Assembly (NCBI RefSeq): GCF_011927835.1
Contig: NZ_JAATJH010000012.1
Location: 1 to 60,451, forward strand
Length of the DNA: 60,451 bases
Reading direction: 5' to 3'
Source of the DNA: Neolewinella antarctica
GTDB taxonomy: Bacteria; Bacteroidota; Bacteroidia; Chitinophagales; Saprospiraceae
Below the pieces are notes generated by a model that had not been told where the DNA came from, searched no databases, and was given only the letters and a program-made list of their open reading frames with translations. Position numbers and translations under genes: made by a program. Positions 43,457 through 52,153 of this stretch are shown piece by piece; position 1 is the first letter of the stretch; each line of letters starts with the position of its first letter.

Positions 43457-44689
43457 TCAAATACCCTTCAACCGCCCCCACAACCGCCCCAGTAGTTCTC
43501 CCGGTTTCACTCCCTCCCGCGGCCCCGCAGACTCCTGCACTACCCTAACCGGCCGGCTGGTCGTATCGACTTGCCAGCTGAAGATATAGCTGTTCGGGTC
43601 CGCCGGGTCATCGGCAATGAGGCCGTAGCGAAGGTCATTCACCTGAACTTTTCCAGCCACATCACTGGGAATAACGCCGTAGTAATCCTTCGTAAACCAG
43701 CGGAGGATGCGCATGTCCCGGTCTTCGAGGTAGGGGGCGACGAGGTCGTGGTTACCCGCAATGCGGATGAAGGGCTCGAAATTCCGGTAACGATCAAAGA
43801 GACTGTACTGGCTAAAGTAATAGACATCACCTTCCGTACGGGCGGTGCCGGACCAGAGGACGTTATTAAGGATCGACGGAGAAATTACGTGTTCTGTAGC
43901 GTTGATCCCCCGCTCGTTCAACGTATGCTCCATGACGGAATCCACGTTGAAATAATTCACGGTCGTCAGCAATAAGTACCCGCAGGAAAGTATCAACCCG
44001 GCCGTATTCAGCTTTCTTCTTGCTCCCGTTCCCTGCACCCGCGTCCGCGCCCAAACCAGCAGAATTAGGAAAGGAATGGTATAAAGCGGATCGGCAACGG
44101 AGATCGTGTTCCAGGCCACCCTGCTTGCCAAAAATGGCTGAAAAAATTGTGTTCCGTAAGCGGTGAAGCAATCCAGCAAAGGGTGGGTAACGATGGCGGC
44201 AAAGGCAAGCCACGACCAACCTTTCCAGCTAGCGTTCGCCATTACGTCCGGGAAGCCACGGAGCCAACGTAGCCCACCGACGACGAGGAAAATTCCCGCA
44301 AAAACGGCCGTAATGACCAGTGTCACCACCGGAATATTGTACACCTCAATTGGCATTAGCAACGAGCCGGCGGTGAGCAGCGCGTAGAAGGCAGCAAGCA
44401 GCGCGGCAAACACCGGCCACCCCTTCACCGGCCCTTCCCGACCACCGTAAAACCGATGAATCGCCAGCCCCACCAGCGGCGCGGCCAGTAGCGCAAACGG
44501 CAAACTGTGGGTGAAAGCCCGGTGGTACGCCAGCGCGCTCATCGGGTCGGTGACGGCATTGGCGAATACATCGAGATCGGGCAAGGTGCCGCAAATGCCG
44601 CCCCAGAGCATGGCGCGGTTACCAACTTTACGGCCGAGGACGGCTTCTCCTACGGCGGCCCCTAGTATGATTTGGCTTAATGAATCCAT
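43457..44689 (-). CDS. DUF457/YdjM-type membrane-bound metal-dependent hydrolase
   Basis: A 410-aa protein. The N-terminus MDSLSQIILGAAVGEAVLGRK and the GTLPDLDVF and YHRAFTHSLPFALL segments carry the His and Asp residues typical of this family. About six hydrophobic helices follow (residues 60-255), including THPLLDCFTAYGTQFFQPF, then a soluble domain of about 150 residues at the C-terminus. An inner-membrane protein of the YdjM type, physiological substrate unknown. The dispersed motif lies inside the gene (44034-44052). Confidence 0.85.
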   Translation of the reverse strand: MDSLSQIILGAAVGEAVLGRKVGNRAMLWGGICGTLPDLDVFANAVTDPMSALAYHRAFTHSLPFALLAAPLVGLAIHRFYGGREGPVKGWPVFAALLAAFYALLTAGSLLMPIEVYNIPVVTLVITAVFAGIFLVVGGLRWLRGFPDVMANASWKGWSWLAFAAIVTHPLLDCFTAYGTQFFQPFLASRVAWNTISVADPLYTIPFLILLVWARTRVQGTGARRKLNTAGLILSCGYLLLTTVNYFNVDSVMEHTLNERGINATEHVISPSILNNVLWSGTARTEGDVYYFSQYSLFDRYRNFEPFIRIAGNHDLVAPYLEDRDMRILRWFTKDYYGVIPSDVAGKVQVNDLRYGLIADDPADPNSYIFSWQVDTTSRPVRVVQESAGPREGVKPGELLGRLWGRLKGI

Positions 44690-44693
44690 TTTT

Positions 44694-44761
44694 GGTCTGT
44701 AGTCTGTGGTCTTTAATCTGTGGTCTGCAGACTATAGACCACAGACTAAAGACTATAGACC
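44694..44761. repeat. 68-bp palindrome built of GTCTGTGGTCT-like units
   Basis: Short units of the type GTCTGTGGTCT/ATAGACCACAGAC are arranged as an almost perfect palindrome around CTGCAG in the gap between divergent genes. Mismatches between arms are mostly G/A, which would leave G-U pairs in one transcript. Confidence 0.7.
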
Positions 44762-44837
44762 TTACATCTGTTCTGTACTAAATTTTACAAAGATTTTCAT
44801 AGAGACCAAAAAATCCACCGTCACTTACCTTTACGCC

Positions 44838-46163
44838 ATGGCAAGTTCCCCCCAAAAGCGATGGTTCACGTTCCTGGTTTTGTTGTTCCTCGTGCTGTTC
44901 GCCGCATTTTTATGGGTGCGCCCGTTGCTCAATATCGGCTCCGGATACGCCGCCAAACACGCTTGCTCTTGTCATTTCTTACAAGGCCGGGCGCTGGACG
45001 AAATTAGCGAGCACGATCTTAATTTTTCCGTCCTCGGCTACGCCTCACTTTCGGCGGGTAAGAACGGGGTGCGCGCGTCATTTTTTGGGCTGGTCCCCCG
45101 GGAGGCGATTTATCGGGAAGGCATCGGCTGCACCTTAATCAATGATGAGGAAGCACCGCTGGCAGAGGTTGTTGGCGTGGCCGCGGGTGCCGGGGAAACA
45201 CAGATGAGCGGAGATACTTTGGCTTACAACCCAAACCTCGCTACCGCGCTGGACCTCGGAATGCAGCCCGTAGAAGGTGGTGGCGCGCGTGGCATTGTGA
45301 TCTTACAAGATGGCGTCGTCATTGGTGAGCGTTACGCTGATGGCTACGACGAGAACTCTCTCCTCCTCGGCTGGTCCATGACCAAAACCTTAACCGGCCT
45401 CGCCTGGGGTTTCCGCCGCCCGCTGGACGAATTCACCTCCGATGCTGACGTCATTAAAGCGATTACCAAGCGCGAGCGCCTTTACCCGGAATGGGCTGGC
45501 GATGCCCGCGCCAAGATTGAGCTCGCCGAGCTCATGCGAATGCACTCCGGCCTGGCCTGGAACGAAGGCTACGGCAGCCTCACCGACGCGACCATCATGC
45601 TGCACGAGCATTCGGATATGTCGGCCTACGCCGCCGCCATGCCTGCTCAGCATCCCACCGGGGAGGTGTGGAACTACTCGAGTGGCACCACTAATATCCT
45701 GGTTGACCTACTCGAAAAAGAGCTTGCTTTGGAAGCGAATATCTATGAGCACCTTAGTGATGTGTTTGGCAACATCGCCCCTTCCCTACTCATCGAGCCC
45801 GACCAATCCGGCTCTCCCGTCGGCAGTTCCTACGGCTGGGCGACGGGCCGCGATTGGGCTCGACTTGGGCAATTCATGTTACAGGACGGCGTCTGGCAAG
45901 GCGATACCCTTCTCCAGCCAGGTTGGGTAGATTTTATGCGAGAGCCTGCTGCGGGCGGCGACGGAACTTACGGCGGACAACTCTGGCTACCCAGCCCGGA
46001 TATGCCTTCGCTACCGACGGACGCTTATATGATGCGCGGGTTTCAGGACCAGCGGGTGTTCATCATTCCTTCCCGTAATCTGGTGATTGCTCGGTTGGGG
46101 CATAATGTTGATAAACGGACGGATTTTGAAGAGTTGGTCGCTGCCGTGCTGGGTGTTTTATGA
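44838..46163 (+). CDS. serine hydrolase, beta-lactamase-related (class C fold)
   Basis: A 441-aa protein with an N-terminal membrane anchor (about 9-28). The penicillin-binding fold has the nucleophile in SMTKT (SxxK), Tyr in NYSSGTTN (YxS-like), and HSGLAWNEGYG. The C-terminal RGFQDQRVFIIPSRNLVIARLGHN is typical of 6-aminohexanoate-dimer hydrolase-like/EstB-type enzymes. It probably acts as an envelope esterase or amidase; true beta-lactamase activity is not implied. Start ATG 44838; the upstream frame runs through the palindrome. Confidence 0.87.
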   Translation: MASSPQKRWFTFLVLLFLVLFAAFLWVRPLLNIGSGYAAKHACSCHFLQGRALDEISEHDLNFSVLGYASLSAGKNGVRASFFGLVPREAIYREGIGCTLINDEEAPLAEVVGVAAGAGETQMSGDTLAYNPNLATALDLGMQPVEGGGARGIVILQDGVVIGERYADGYDENSLLLGWSMTKTLTGLAWGFRRPLDEFTSDADVIKAITKRERLYPEWAGDARAKIELAELMRMHSGLAWNEGYGSLTDATIMLHEHSDMSAYAAAMPAQHPTGEVWNYSSGTTNILVDLLEKELALEANIYEHLSDVFGNIAPSLLIEPDQSGSPVGSSYGWATGRDWARLGQFMLQDGVWQGDTLLQPGWVDFMREPAAGGDGTYGGQLWLPSPDMPSLPTDAYMMRGFQDQRVFIIPSRNLVIARLGHNVDKRTDFEELVAAVLGVL

Positions 46164-46173
46164 ATTTCCGCGC

Positions 46174-47511
46174 CTAGAGTAAGCGGCTTCCACTCGCGGT
46201 GATGGCAATATCATCCTCCAACCGAATCCCACCGAAATCGTAGTAAGCCTTCAGCTTATCAAAATTGATGAAGTCGGCGCAGATCTTGTCAGCCTTCCAC
46301 TGGTCGATGAGGGCGGGAATAAAGTAGATACCCGGCTCGACGGTAATTGCGAATCCTTTCTCCAGTTCACGGCCCAAGCGCAGGCTGCTGGTGCCAAACT
46401 GGGTGGAGCGTCGGGTATTTTCGTCGTAACCGACCAAGTCTTCACCGAGGTCTTCCATATCGTGTACGTCAAGACCAATCATGTGGCCAAGGCCGTGGGG
46501 CATGAAAAGGGCATGGGCACCGGCGGCTACGGCTTCGTCGGGATTGCCCTTGGTGAGGCCGAGATCTTTAAGGCCGGAGAAAATGGTGCGACCCGCGTTA
46601 TCGTGCAGGGTCCGGTTCTTGACGCCGGGGCGGGCGGCCGCAATACTTTCTCGTTTGGCGCGGTCGACAATTCGATAGATTTCTTCTTGCTTGGTCGTCA
46701 GGGGTTGGCCGATGGCGAAGGTGCGGGTAATGTCACCGGCGTAACCGCTGGTTGCTTCGGCACCGGCATCGATCAACAAAAGATCACCTTTTTGCAGGGT
46801 GTTGCCGTGGTAGTGATTGTGCAGGATTTGCCCGTTCTTGGTGACGATGGCGGCGTACGCTAACCGTCCTCCACCGGCGATGGCCATGCCCTCGATCAGG
46901 CCGGCGACTTCGTGTTCTAATTGGCCCGGGGCGGCGTGGGTTTTTGCGGCGGCGTGCATGTCCATGCTAGTCCGTACGGCGATCGACATTTGCTCTAGTT
47001 CTTCACTGGACTTGATCGAGCGTTGGTTGATCACTGCTCTTATCAAACCTTTGTTTGCACCTGCGTTCTCGCCCATCCCCGTAGGGAACAGCGTAGCTAA
47101 ATGCTCCTTTAGATAAGTCTTGCGATCGGCGCGGTAGGGAGGGAGAAACTTCACCTCCTTGGCGTAAGTCTTGAGAACCGTGGATAATTCTGCCAGCGAG
47201 CCACCCCGCTCGGCACCAATCCTTGCGGCTAGCTCCGCAACACTCGGTTGCTCCCCCATCCACACTACGTGGTTGAGGCTAATATCGTCGCCCCAGAGGC
47301 GGCTGGCCCCGCTCGCCGCGTCGATTGTCAACGCAAGATCGGGAATGTTGTGGCCGGCGAAGTAGCGGAAGTTAGAATCCTGGCGGAAAGGGTAAGTGTT
47401 ACCCGCATAATTCATCGGTGCCTCGGCGTTACCGGGGAGGAAAATTAGGCCGGACTGGACGTCGGTGGCTAGTTGCTTGCGGCGGGCGGTGTAGGTGGTG
47501 GCGGGGAACAT
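46174..47511 (-). CDS. pepP: Xaa-Pro aminopeptidase (M24B)
   Basis: A 445-aa protein. The AMP_N domain is at about 1-135 (NYAGNTYPFRQDSNFRYFAGH). The pita-bread catalytic domain carries five metal ligands: Asp in LIDAGAE, Asp in GDITRTF, His in MPHGLGHMIGLDVHD, Glu in TVEPGIY and Glu in RLEDD. It removes N-terminal residues next to proline, in the cytoplasm. Confidence 0.93.
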   Translation of the reverse strand: MFPATTYTARRKQLATDVQSGLIFLPGNAEAPMNYAGNTYPFRQDSNFRYFAGHNIPDLALTIDAASGASRLWGDDISLNHVVWMGEQPSVAELAARIGAERGGSLAELSTVLKTYAKEVKFLPPYRADRKTYLKEHLATLFPTGMGENAGANKGLIRAVINQRSIKSSEELEQMSIAVRTSMDMHAAAKTHAAPGQLEHEVAGLIEGMAIAGGGRLAYAAIVTKNGQILHNHYHGNTLQKGDLLLIDAGAEATSGYAGDITRTFAIGQPLTTKQEEIYRIVDRAKRESIAAARPGVKNRTLHDNAGRTIFSGLKDLGLTKGNPDEAVAAGAHALFMPHGLGHMIGLDVHDMEDLGEDLVGYDENTRRSTQFGTSSLRLGRELEKGFAITVEPGIYFIPALIDQWKADKICADFINFDKLKAYYDFGGIRLEDDIAITASGSRLL

Positions 47512-47537
47512 AGGTGGGTTGGTTTAGTATTTGTGTC

Positions 47538-47638
47538 GTTTACACATCTGATGACCGCCTTTGGCAGCAGCGCAGCTAACTTTTCGACTTATTGGTTGCG
47601 CTCCAACTGAAAAGATGCATCCGATGAGAAACGAAGCT
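47538..47638 (+). repeat. dispersed hairpin element, copy 1 (CATCTGATGA family)
   Basis: Begins TTTACACATCTGATGA, holds an inner CTTTTC...GAAAAG stem, and ends GATGCATCCGATGAGAAAC.AAGCT. The same plan occurs at 52686-52760 (plus) and 53016-53103 (minus). Confidence 0.7.
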
Positions 47639-48332
47639 AGGTTTCCGTCAAGGTAAGCAGTACTTCTAATTCATCCGGCCGCAATTCCCGCCACTCTCCA
47701 ACGGGAAGCTTGGCGAGGCGGACGTTCATGATCCGTGTGCGCTTAAGCGCTTGCACTTCGTAACCAAGATACTCACACATGCGGCGGATCTGGCGATTCA
47801 GTCCCTGAGTAAGGATGATGCGAAATTTCTGTTTGCCCAACTTCTCTACTTCGCAACGCTTCGTTACCGTGTCGAGAATGGGCACGCCTTCCGCCATGGT
47901 GTGGAGAAAATCCCGGTTAATTGGTTTGTTAACCGTCACAACGTATTCTTTATCGTGCGCGTTTTCGACGCGTAGGATCTTGTTGACAATGTCGCCGTCG
48001 TTCGTCAGTAGGATGAGCCCAGTGGAGGGTTTATCGAGCCGGCCGATGGGAAAGATTCGTTCGGGGTAGTTGACGAAGTCGATGATGTTGGTCCGGTCCC
48101 GCTGGTCGGTCGTGCAGGTGATGCCGGCGGGTTTGTGGAGGGCCAGGTAGATGGTGGTGGGTTTAGCACCGAGAGACTTTCCGTCCAGTAATACGATGTC
48201 GCCCTCCTCAACCCGGTTCCCTTTTCTTGCGACCGTTCCGTTCAACGTTACGCGGCCCGCATCCAACAACTTGTCCGCTTCGCGGCGCGAGCAGACGCCG
48301 GTGGCGGAAATATATTTGTTGATGGAGATCAT
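47637..48332 (-). CDS. rluF: 23S rRNA pseudouridine synthase, RluF type
   Basis: A 231-aa protein. An S4 RNA-binding domain (INKYISATGVCSRREADKLL) is followed by a pseudouridine synthase core with the catalytic Asp in IGRLDKPSTGL. LTQGLNRQIRRMCEYLGYEV and LRRTRI-like KRTRIMN are typical of the RsuA/RluB/E/F group. The N-terminus and length fit RluF (U2604 of 23S rRNA); RluE or RsuA are less likely. Its C-terminal stop lies at the edge of the repeat at 47538-47638. Confidence 0.88.
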   Translation of the reverse strand: MISINKYISATGVCSRREADKLLDAGRVTLNGTVARKGNRVEEGDIVLLDGKSLGAKPTTIYLALHKPAGITCTTDQRDRTNIIDFVNYPERIFPIGRLDKPSTGLILLTNDGDIVNKILRVENAHDKEYVVTVNKPINRDFLHTMAEGVPILDTVTKRCEVEKLGKQKFRIILTQGLNRQIRRMCEYLGYEVQALKRTRIMNVRLAKLPVGEWRELRPDELEVLLTLTET

Positions 48333-48567
48333 TCTGGCTGGTCAAAAGCTATGTACTAACTTCCCCCTCCCCCGGCCCCTTTCACTGCGTGGCTGCCTGC
48401 GGCGGTCTAATGGAAGAGGGGAGACGCGACAAGTGTTGGAATATATCAATAAATCAACGATTTTAATTGTACCATACTGCGTATGAGGTAGCATTCAGCC
48501 CTAACAAAGTCAAAATGACTGGATTCTGGTATGGTCATTCCGTCGCACTTTACGAATGGTAGAACCG

Positions 48568-49407
48568 CTACGATTCTTCGTCCTTGCCCCGCGCTGCTTC
48601 CTCCTGCTCGAGTTTCGCGGCCGCGGCAGCCTTCGCATCCTTCCGTTTCTGGATCTTGTTGAGCAACTTAGCCGCCCGCAGCATAAAGTCGGGGTGACGC
48701 TCATTGTACTCGTTGAACACCATCAGCAAACGCGCGGCGTCGAAGGCAGCGGTGCCGGGCATAATTTGCCGGGCGGCGATGGGGTGGAGCCAGTATTCGA
48801 GGTTATGGGTACGCAAGTAAGACCGGTCCGTGTGGAAGTCGACCACCGTAGCCAGTTTATTCAGGCTGAAGAGGTAATCCGTCTCCCGGTTCAGGTCTTT
48901 CTGGATGTCGATAATGTTGACGTAGTCAAAGCTCACGCCACTGCGTTCGCAGAGGAAGATATCGCGCCGGCCGTCAAAAACGATCATGTCGTCGAAGCGG
49001 TACTTGCGCAGGTTCTTATGGAGGAAGTTCTTGACGGCCGTTTTGGTGGACCGCAGGTTCCGGAATGCGCCCTGGAGATCGCGGTCGGTCAGGCGGAATT
49101 CCTCGTCGTAGCGAAAACGCTGGTTCGTCTGCATGTTGAGCACTTCCCGGATGCGGCGCGTCGTGTGGCCGAGATCATCAGTTTCGGCGAAGACGTCGAC
49201 GATGTCCACGTCGGCCTGGTTGATCCAGGATTCGAGGAAGATCTTGTTGGAGCCGCGTTCGAAGACGAGCAGGGCGATTTCGGAAATAGCGTAAAAATTG
49301 GGGTACCCCCCGTAGATATTTCCGTATTTGAGTTCTAGAAAGGCTATATTTTCGTTCACTTTGGGTTGTTGTTTCAGTAGACTCCTCTGGGCCGTGATTG
49401 GCCCCAT
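48568..49407 (-). CDS. degenerate DEDD exonuclease-like hypothetical protein
   Basis: A 279-aa protein. The layout resembles DnaQ-like exonucleases: FLELKYGNIYGGYPNFYAISEIALLVFE (where an Exo I 'D-E-T' motif would be), FDDMIVFDGRRDIFL near 140, and GTAAFDAARLLMVF near 225 (Exo III-like, with one Asp). The metal-binding acidic set is incomplete, so it may be inactive. A charged C-terminal tail (AAAAAKLEQEEAARGKDEES) follows. ATG 49407 is given; GTG 49359 at KVNENIAFLE, where the fold begins, is a good alternative start. Assignment is by pattern only. Confidence 0.6.
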   Translation of the reverse strand: MGPITAQRSLLKQQPKVNENIAFLELKYGNIYGGYPNFYAISEIALLVFERGSNKIFLESWINQADVDIVDVFAETDDLGHTTRRIREVLNMQTNQRFRYDEEFRLTDRDLQGAFRNLRSTKTAVKNFLHKNLRKYRFDDMIVFDGRRDIFLCERSGVSFDYVNIIDIQKDLNRETDYLFSLNKLATVVDFHTDRSYLRTHNLEYWLHPIAARQIMPGTAAFDAARLLMVFNEYNERHPDFMLRAAKLLNKIQKRKDAKAAAAAKLEQEEAARGKDEES

Positions 49408-49577
49408 CGAGGTGGGGGTTTAATACTGTTAAGCTGAATCTTGGGAGCGCCCGGTAGGTAGCGAGCGCTTTTTAGTTACTTCGTCGTGCAATACGTTGCG
49501 GCAAGTTACGCAATGCGGGTGACAAAATTGCGGCTAATCGACTTCCCTCGTTTCGCCCGGATGACGCCCGCGATAGT

Positions 49578-50705
49578 TTAGCTCGTGGGCCAGAGCTCGG
49601 CTATGAAACGTCCGTCGCGGTAGATTTCTTTTCCGTCGGCAAATATCCGTCCACCGTTTTTCATGTCTGCAATCATATCCCAGTGCACGGCCGATTGGTT
49701 CTTGCCGCCACACTGAACGTAGCTCTGCCCGATGGCCATGTGCACCGTACCACCGATCTTTTCGTCGAACAAAATATTTTTGCTGAAGCGGTCGATGGTG
49801 TAATTCGTGCCGACGGCCGCCTCGCCGAAGCGACGGGTGCCTTCGATCTGGAAGGTTTCGTCGAGCACGTCCTGGCCTTGCTCGGCCGTCCAGCTTTCGA
49901 TGTAGCCATCCTTTACCGTCAGCGTTACGCCCCGCACGACTTTGCCACTGTTGATGGCTGGATAATCGAAGTGGATTGTCCCGTTCACGCTCGTTTCTTC
50001 CGGGCTGGTGTAGACTTCGCCGGAGGGCATATTTGTCTGTCCGTCACTGTTGATCCAGGTGCGGCCGTTGGTGGTGAAGGTGATGTCGGTTCTGGGGTTG
50101 ACGTAGCGGAATTCCGTACAACTGTTCAGGCGGTCGACGACGGCTTGCTGGCGTTTGCGGACGTCCAGCCAGGCGGCTTTTGGGTCCGGGCTCGTCGCTT
50201 TGGTGGCTTGCATTACGAAATCGGTGTATTCTTCGAGGCTCATGCCGGCTTCTTCAGCCAGGGCGGGGCAGGGGAAGACGCAGGTGTTGCGTTTGAGGCC
50301 GCCGGGCGCGTCGCGGTTGGCGGTGCGGGCGAAATAGCGGTCGTGGAAGGGTTTGTGGCTGGCGCGCCGGGCGTCGCGAAGTTCTTTAGCGGGCTGTTCG
50401 TCGCGGAGGGAGAAAGGCGCGCCGATGTTAATGTAGGCTTCGAATTCTTCCATCGCTTTTTGGTAAAGCGTGCCTACGTGAGCGTATTGTTCCGGGCTGG
50501 CGTAGTCGCGGTAGGCGGCGGCGCTACCTTCCACGGCGAGGTGGTATTCGAGGTGGCCACCGGCTTTTAGGACGGCTTCCTGGAGGGCGGCGATCAAAGG
50601 GGCAGCTAGGGTAGTCGAGCTGACGAACAGGCGCTCGCCGGGTTGGAGTTCTACGCAGTAGTTGACTAGTAGGCTGGCGTAGGCTTGTAATTGTTTTGGG
50701 GACAT
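49578..50705 (-). CDS. M29-family aminopeptidase
   Basis: A 375-aa thermophilic-type metallo-aminopeptidase (AmpS/AmpT). It begins MSPKQLQAYASLLVNYCVELQPGERL. Metal and active-site segments are MPSGEVYTSPEETSVNG (Glu), RRFGEAAVGTNYTIDRF (Glu, Tyr), ILFDEKIGGTVHMAIGQSY (Glu, His) and SAVHWDMIADM (His, Asp). The start at 50705 is standard for the family; the in-frame extension to 50891 overlaps the promoter. Confidence 0.92.
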   Translation of the reverse strand: MSPKQLQAYASLLVNYCVELQPGERLFVSSTTLAAPLIAALQEAVLKAGGHLEYHLAVEGSAAAYRDYASPEQYAHVGTLYQKAMEEFEAYINIGAPFSLRDEQPAKELRDARRASHKPFHDRYFARTANRDAPGGLKRNTCVFPCPALAEEAGMSLEEYTDFVMQATKATSPDPKAAWLDVRKRQQAVVDRLNSCTEFRYVNPRTDITFTTNGRTWINSDGQTNMPSGEVYTSPEETSVNGTIHFDYPAINSGKVVRGVTLTVKDGYIESWTAEQGQDVLDETFQIEGTRRFGEAAVGTNYTIDRFSKNILFDEKIGGTVHMAIGQSYVQCGGKNQSAVHWDMIADMKNGGRIFADGKEIYRDGRFIAELWPTS

Positions 50706-50740
50706 GTTTGGGTTTTGGCTGGGGTGGTGCCTAAGATAGT

Positions 50741-50757
50741 GCGCGGTCGCGGGTGCA
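50741..50757 (-). repeat. dispersed 17-bp motif, exact copy
   Basis: Reverse complement reads TGCACCCGCGACCGCGC, identical to 6487-6503. Its 5' end overlaps the TTTG of the -7 box at 50756-50763 by two bases, so the motif covers the start of the aminopeptidase transcript. Confidence 0.8.
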
Positions 50758-50763
50758 AAGATA
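50756..50763 (-). promoter_or_regulatory. -7 promoter box of the M29 aminopeptidase gene
   Basis: TATCTTTG on the minus strand, about 50 bp before the start codon. Confidence 0.6.
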
Positions 50764-51066
50764 ATATCGGAAGAAGCAGGGAAGTGGGACCTGAGATCGG
50801 TGGTTTTCTGGTTGGAAACTGATGGTGAGGGGGAATTGTTATTGAGGTTACTTAGAATGATCATAAACGAGGGGGTGAACCCGCCTCGCAACGTTAGACG
50901 ACCCTACGGGCCTAAGCATTAACGACCTGTTATAATAATAGAGGTGCCAACACCGTATCTTCGTGGCCCCGTAGCCATTGCTCTTTGCTAATTAACCTTG
51001 CACCGGCGACCGCGGCAATTTGTTTTAAACCAACGGCAACTCAAGCCAAAACTAACTACAACCAAC

Positions 51067-51903
51067 ATGCGCAAGCAATTTTTCACCCTCCTCCTGGCCT
51101 TTACGGCCTTCGGCCTTACCGCCCAGATCAACACGCCCTCCCCTAGCCCCATGGTTAAGATGGAGACCGTAGTTGGCCTCACCGACGTCCACGTAGAATA
51201 CAGCCGCCCCGGCATGAAGGGCCGCACGATCTTTGCCGCTGACGGACTCGTTCCTTACGGCGAAATCTGGCGCACCGGCGCTAACCAAGCCACCAAGATC
51301 ACCTTCGCCGAAGACGTTATGGTCGGTGGCCAGGAAGTCAAGGCCGGCAGCTACGCCGTGCTCACCAAGCCCGCCGCCGATCAGTGGGAAGTAATGCTTT
51401 TCCCCTACGAAAGCGGTAGCTGGAATAGCTACGTCGAGCAGACGCCCGCCGCCACCGTCATGGCCAAAACCATGAGCACCGGCAGCGAAGTCGAAACCTT
51501 TACGATCGACGTACGCAACTACACGACCGACGCGGCCGACCTCGTCATGATGTGGGGCAACACCGCCGCCATGCTACCCATTCAGACCAACGCCAAAGAA
51601 GCCGTCCAGGCCAGCATCGAGCGCGTCATGGCCGGACCGAGCATGAACGATTACTTCAACGCCGCCACTTTCACGGCCGAAAACGGCGACGCCAACGAAG
51701 CCCTCAAGATGATCATGGCCGCCAACGCCATGGCCGGTGACAACCCCCGTTACTGGATGTTGCGCCGCCAGGGCTTGATCCAGGAGCAACTGGGTATGAA
51801 GGACGAAGCTAAGAAGTCGTTCGAGATGTCTTTGGAGAAAGCTAAGGAGAATGATAATATGGATTATGTTCGGATGAATGAGCAGAGTTTGAAGATGATG
51901 TAG
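51067..51903 (+). CDS. DUF2911 domain-containing exported protein
   Basis: A 278-aa protein with signal peptide MRKQFFTLLLAFTAFGLTAQ. The DUF2911 beta-sandwich spans about 21-180 (VHVEYSRPGMKGRTIF, VPYGEIWRTGANQATKITF, GSYAVLTKPAADQWEVMLF). A TPR-like helical tail follows (GDANEALKMIMAANAM, DEAKKSFEMSLEKAKEND). Common in Bacteroidota, periplasmic, of unknown function. Confidence 0.9.
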   Translation: MRKQFFTLLLAFTAFGLTAQINTPSPSPMVKMETVVGLTDVHVEYSRPGMKGRTIFAADGLVPYGEIWRTGANQATKITFAEDVMVGGQEVKAGSYAVLTKPAADQWEVMLFPYESGSWNSYVEQTPAATVMAKTMSTGSEVETFTIDVRNYTTDAADLVMMWGNTAAMLPIQTNAKEAVQASIERVMAGPSMNDYFNAATFTAENGDANEALKMIMAANAMAGDNPRYWMLRRQGLIQEQLGMKDEAKKSFEMSLEKAKENDNMDYVRMNEQSLKMM

Positions 51904-52045
51904 AGAGAGTAAAGAGGTAAGAATAAAGAGTAAGGACGTTGTACTCGTGCGCTTCGCGCCCTCGGACTTCGGCTTAGGAGTCATTCTTATCAAAAGAGCG
52001 TAGCGATCCCGACTAAGTACGGGACCATCCTTACTCTTATCTCTT
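51904..52045. repeat. inverted purine/pyrimidine arms after DUF2911 gene
   Basis: AAGAATAAAGAG.TAAGGA (about 51920-51938) is reversed as TCCTTACTCTTATCTCTTTATTCTT (about 52029-52052), enclosing about 90 bp that includes an imperfect palindrome TCCCGACTAAGTACGGGA. Confidence 0.6.
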
Positions 52046-52063
52046 TATTCTTTCCTCCCCAAA

Positions 52064-52100
52064 AAAAAGCCGTGGACTCGCCCTGAGTCCACGGCTTTTT
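52064..52100. terminator. bidirectional-type terminator
   Basis: AAAAAGCCGTGGACTC / GAGTCCACGGCTTTTT with a 5-nt loop, A-run on one side and T-run on the other. Ends the DUF2911 transcript. Confidence 0.9.
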
Positions 52101-52153
52101 CGTGCATCCAATACTCGTCTAACGTTGTTGCCTGCCGAACAGATCAAATAGCC

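Larger units (their letters stand above)
50706..51066. other. 361-bp intergenic region with divergent promoters
   Basis: Holds the minus-strand promoter box at 50756-50763, a perfect copy of the 17-bp motif overlapping it (50741-50757), a plus-strand TATCTTCG box at 50956-50963 for the DUF2911 gene, and a variant motif at 50999-51016 (TGCACCGGCGACCGCGGC). Confidence 0.6.

Noticed and set aside
49683..50570. 295-codon plus-strand frame opposite the M29 aminopeptidase
   Set aside because: Antisense of a confident gene, with no signal of its own.
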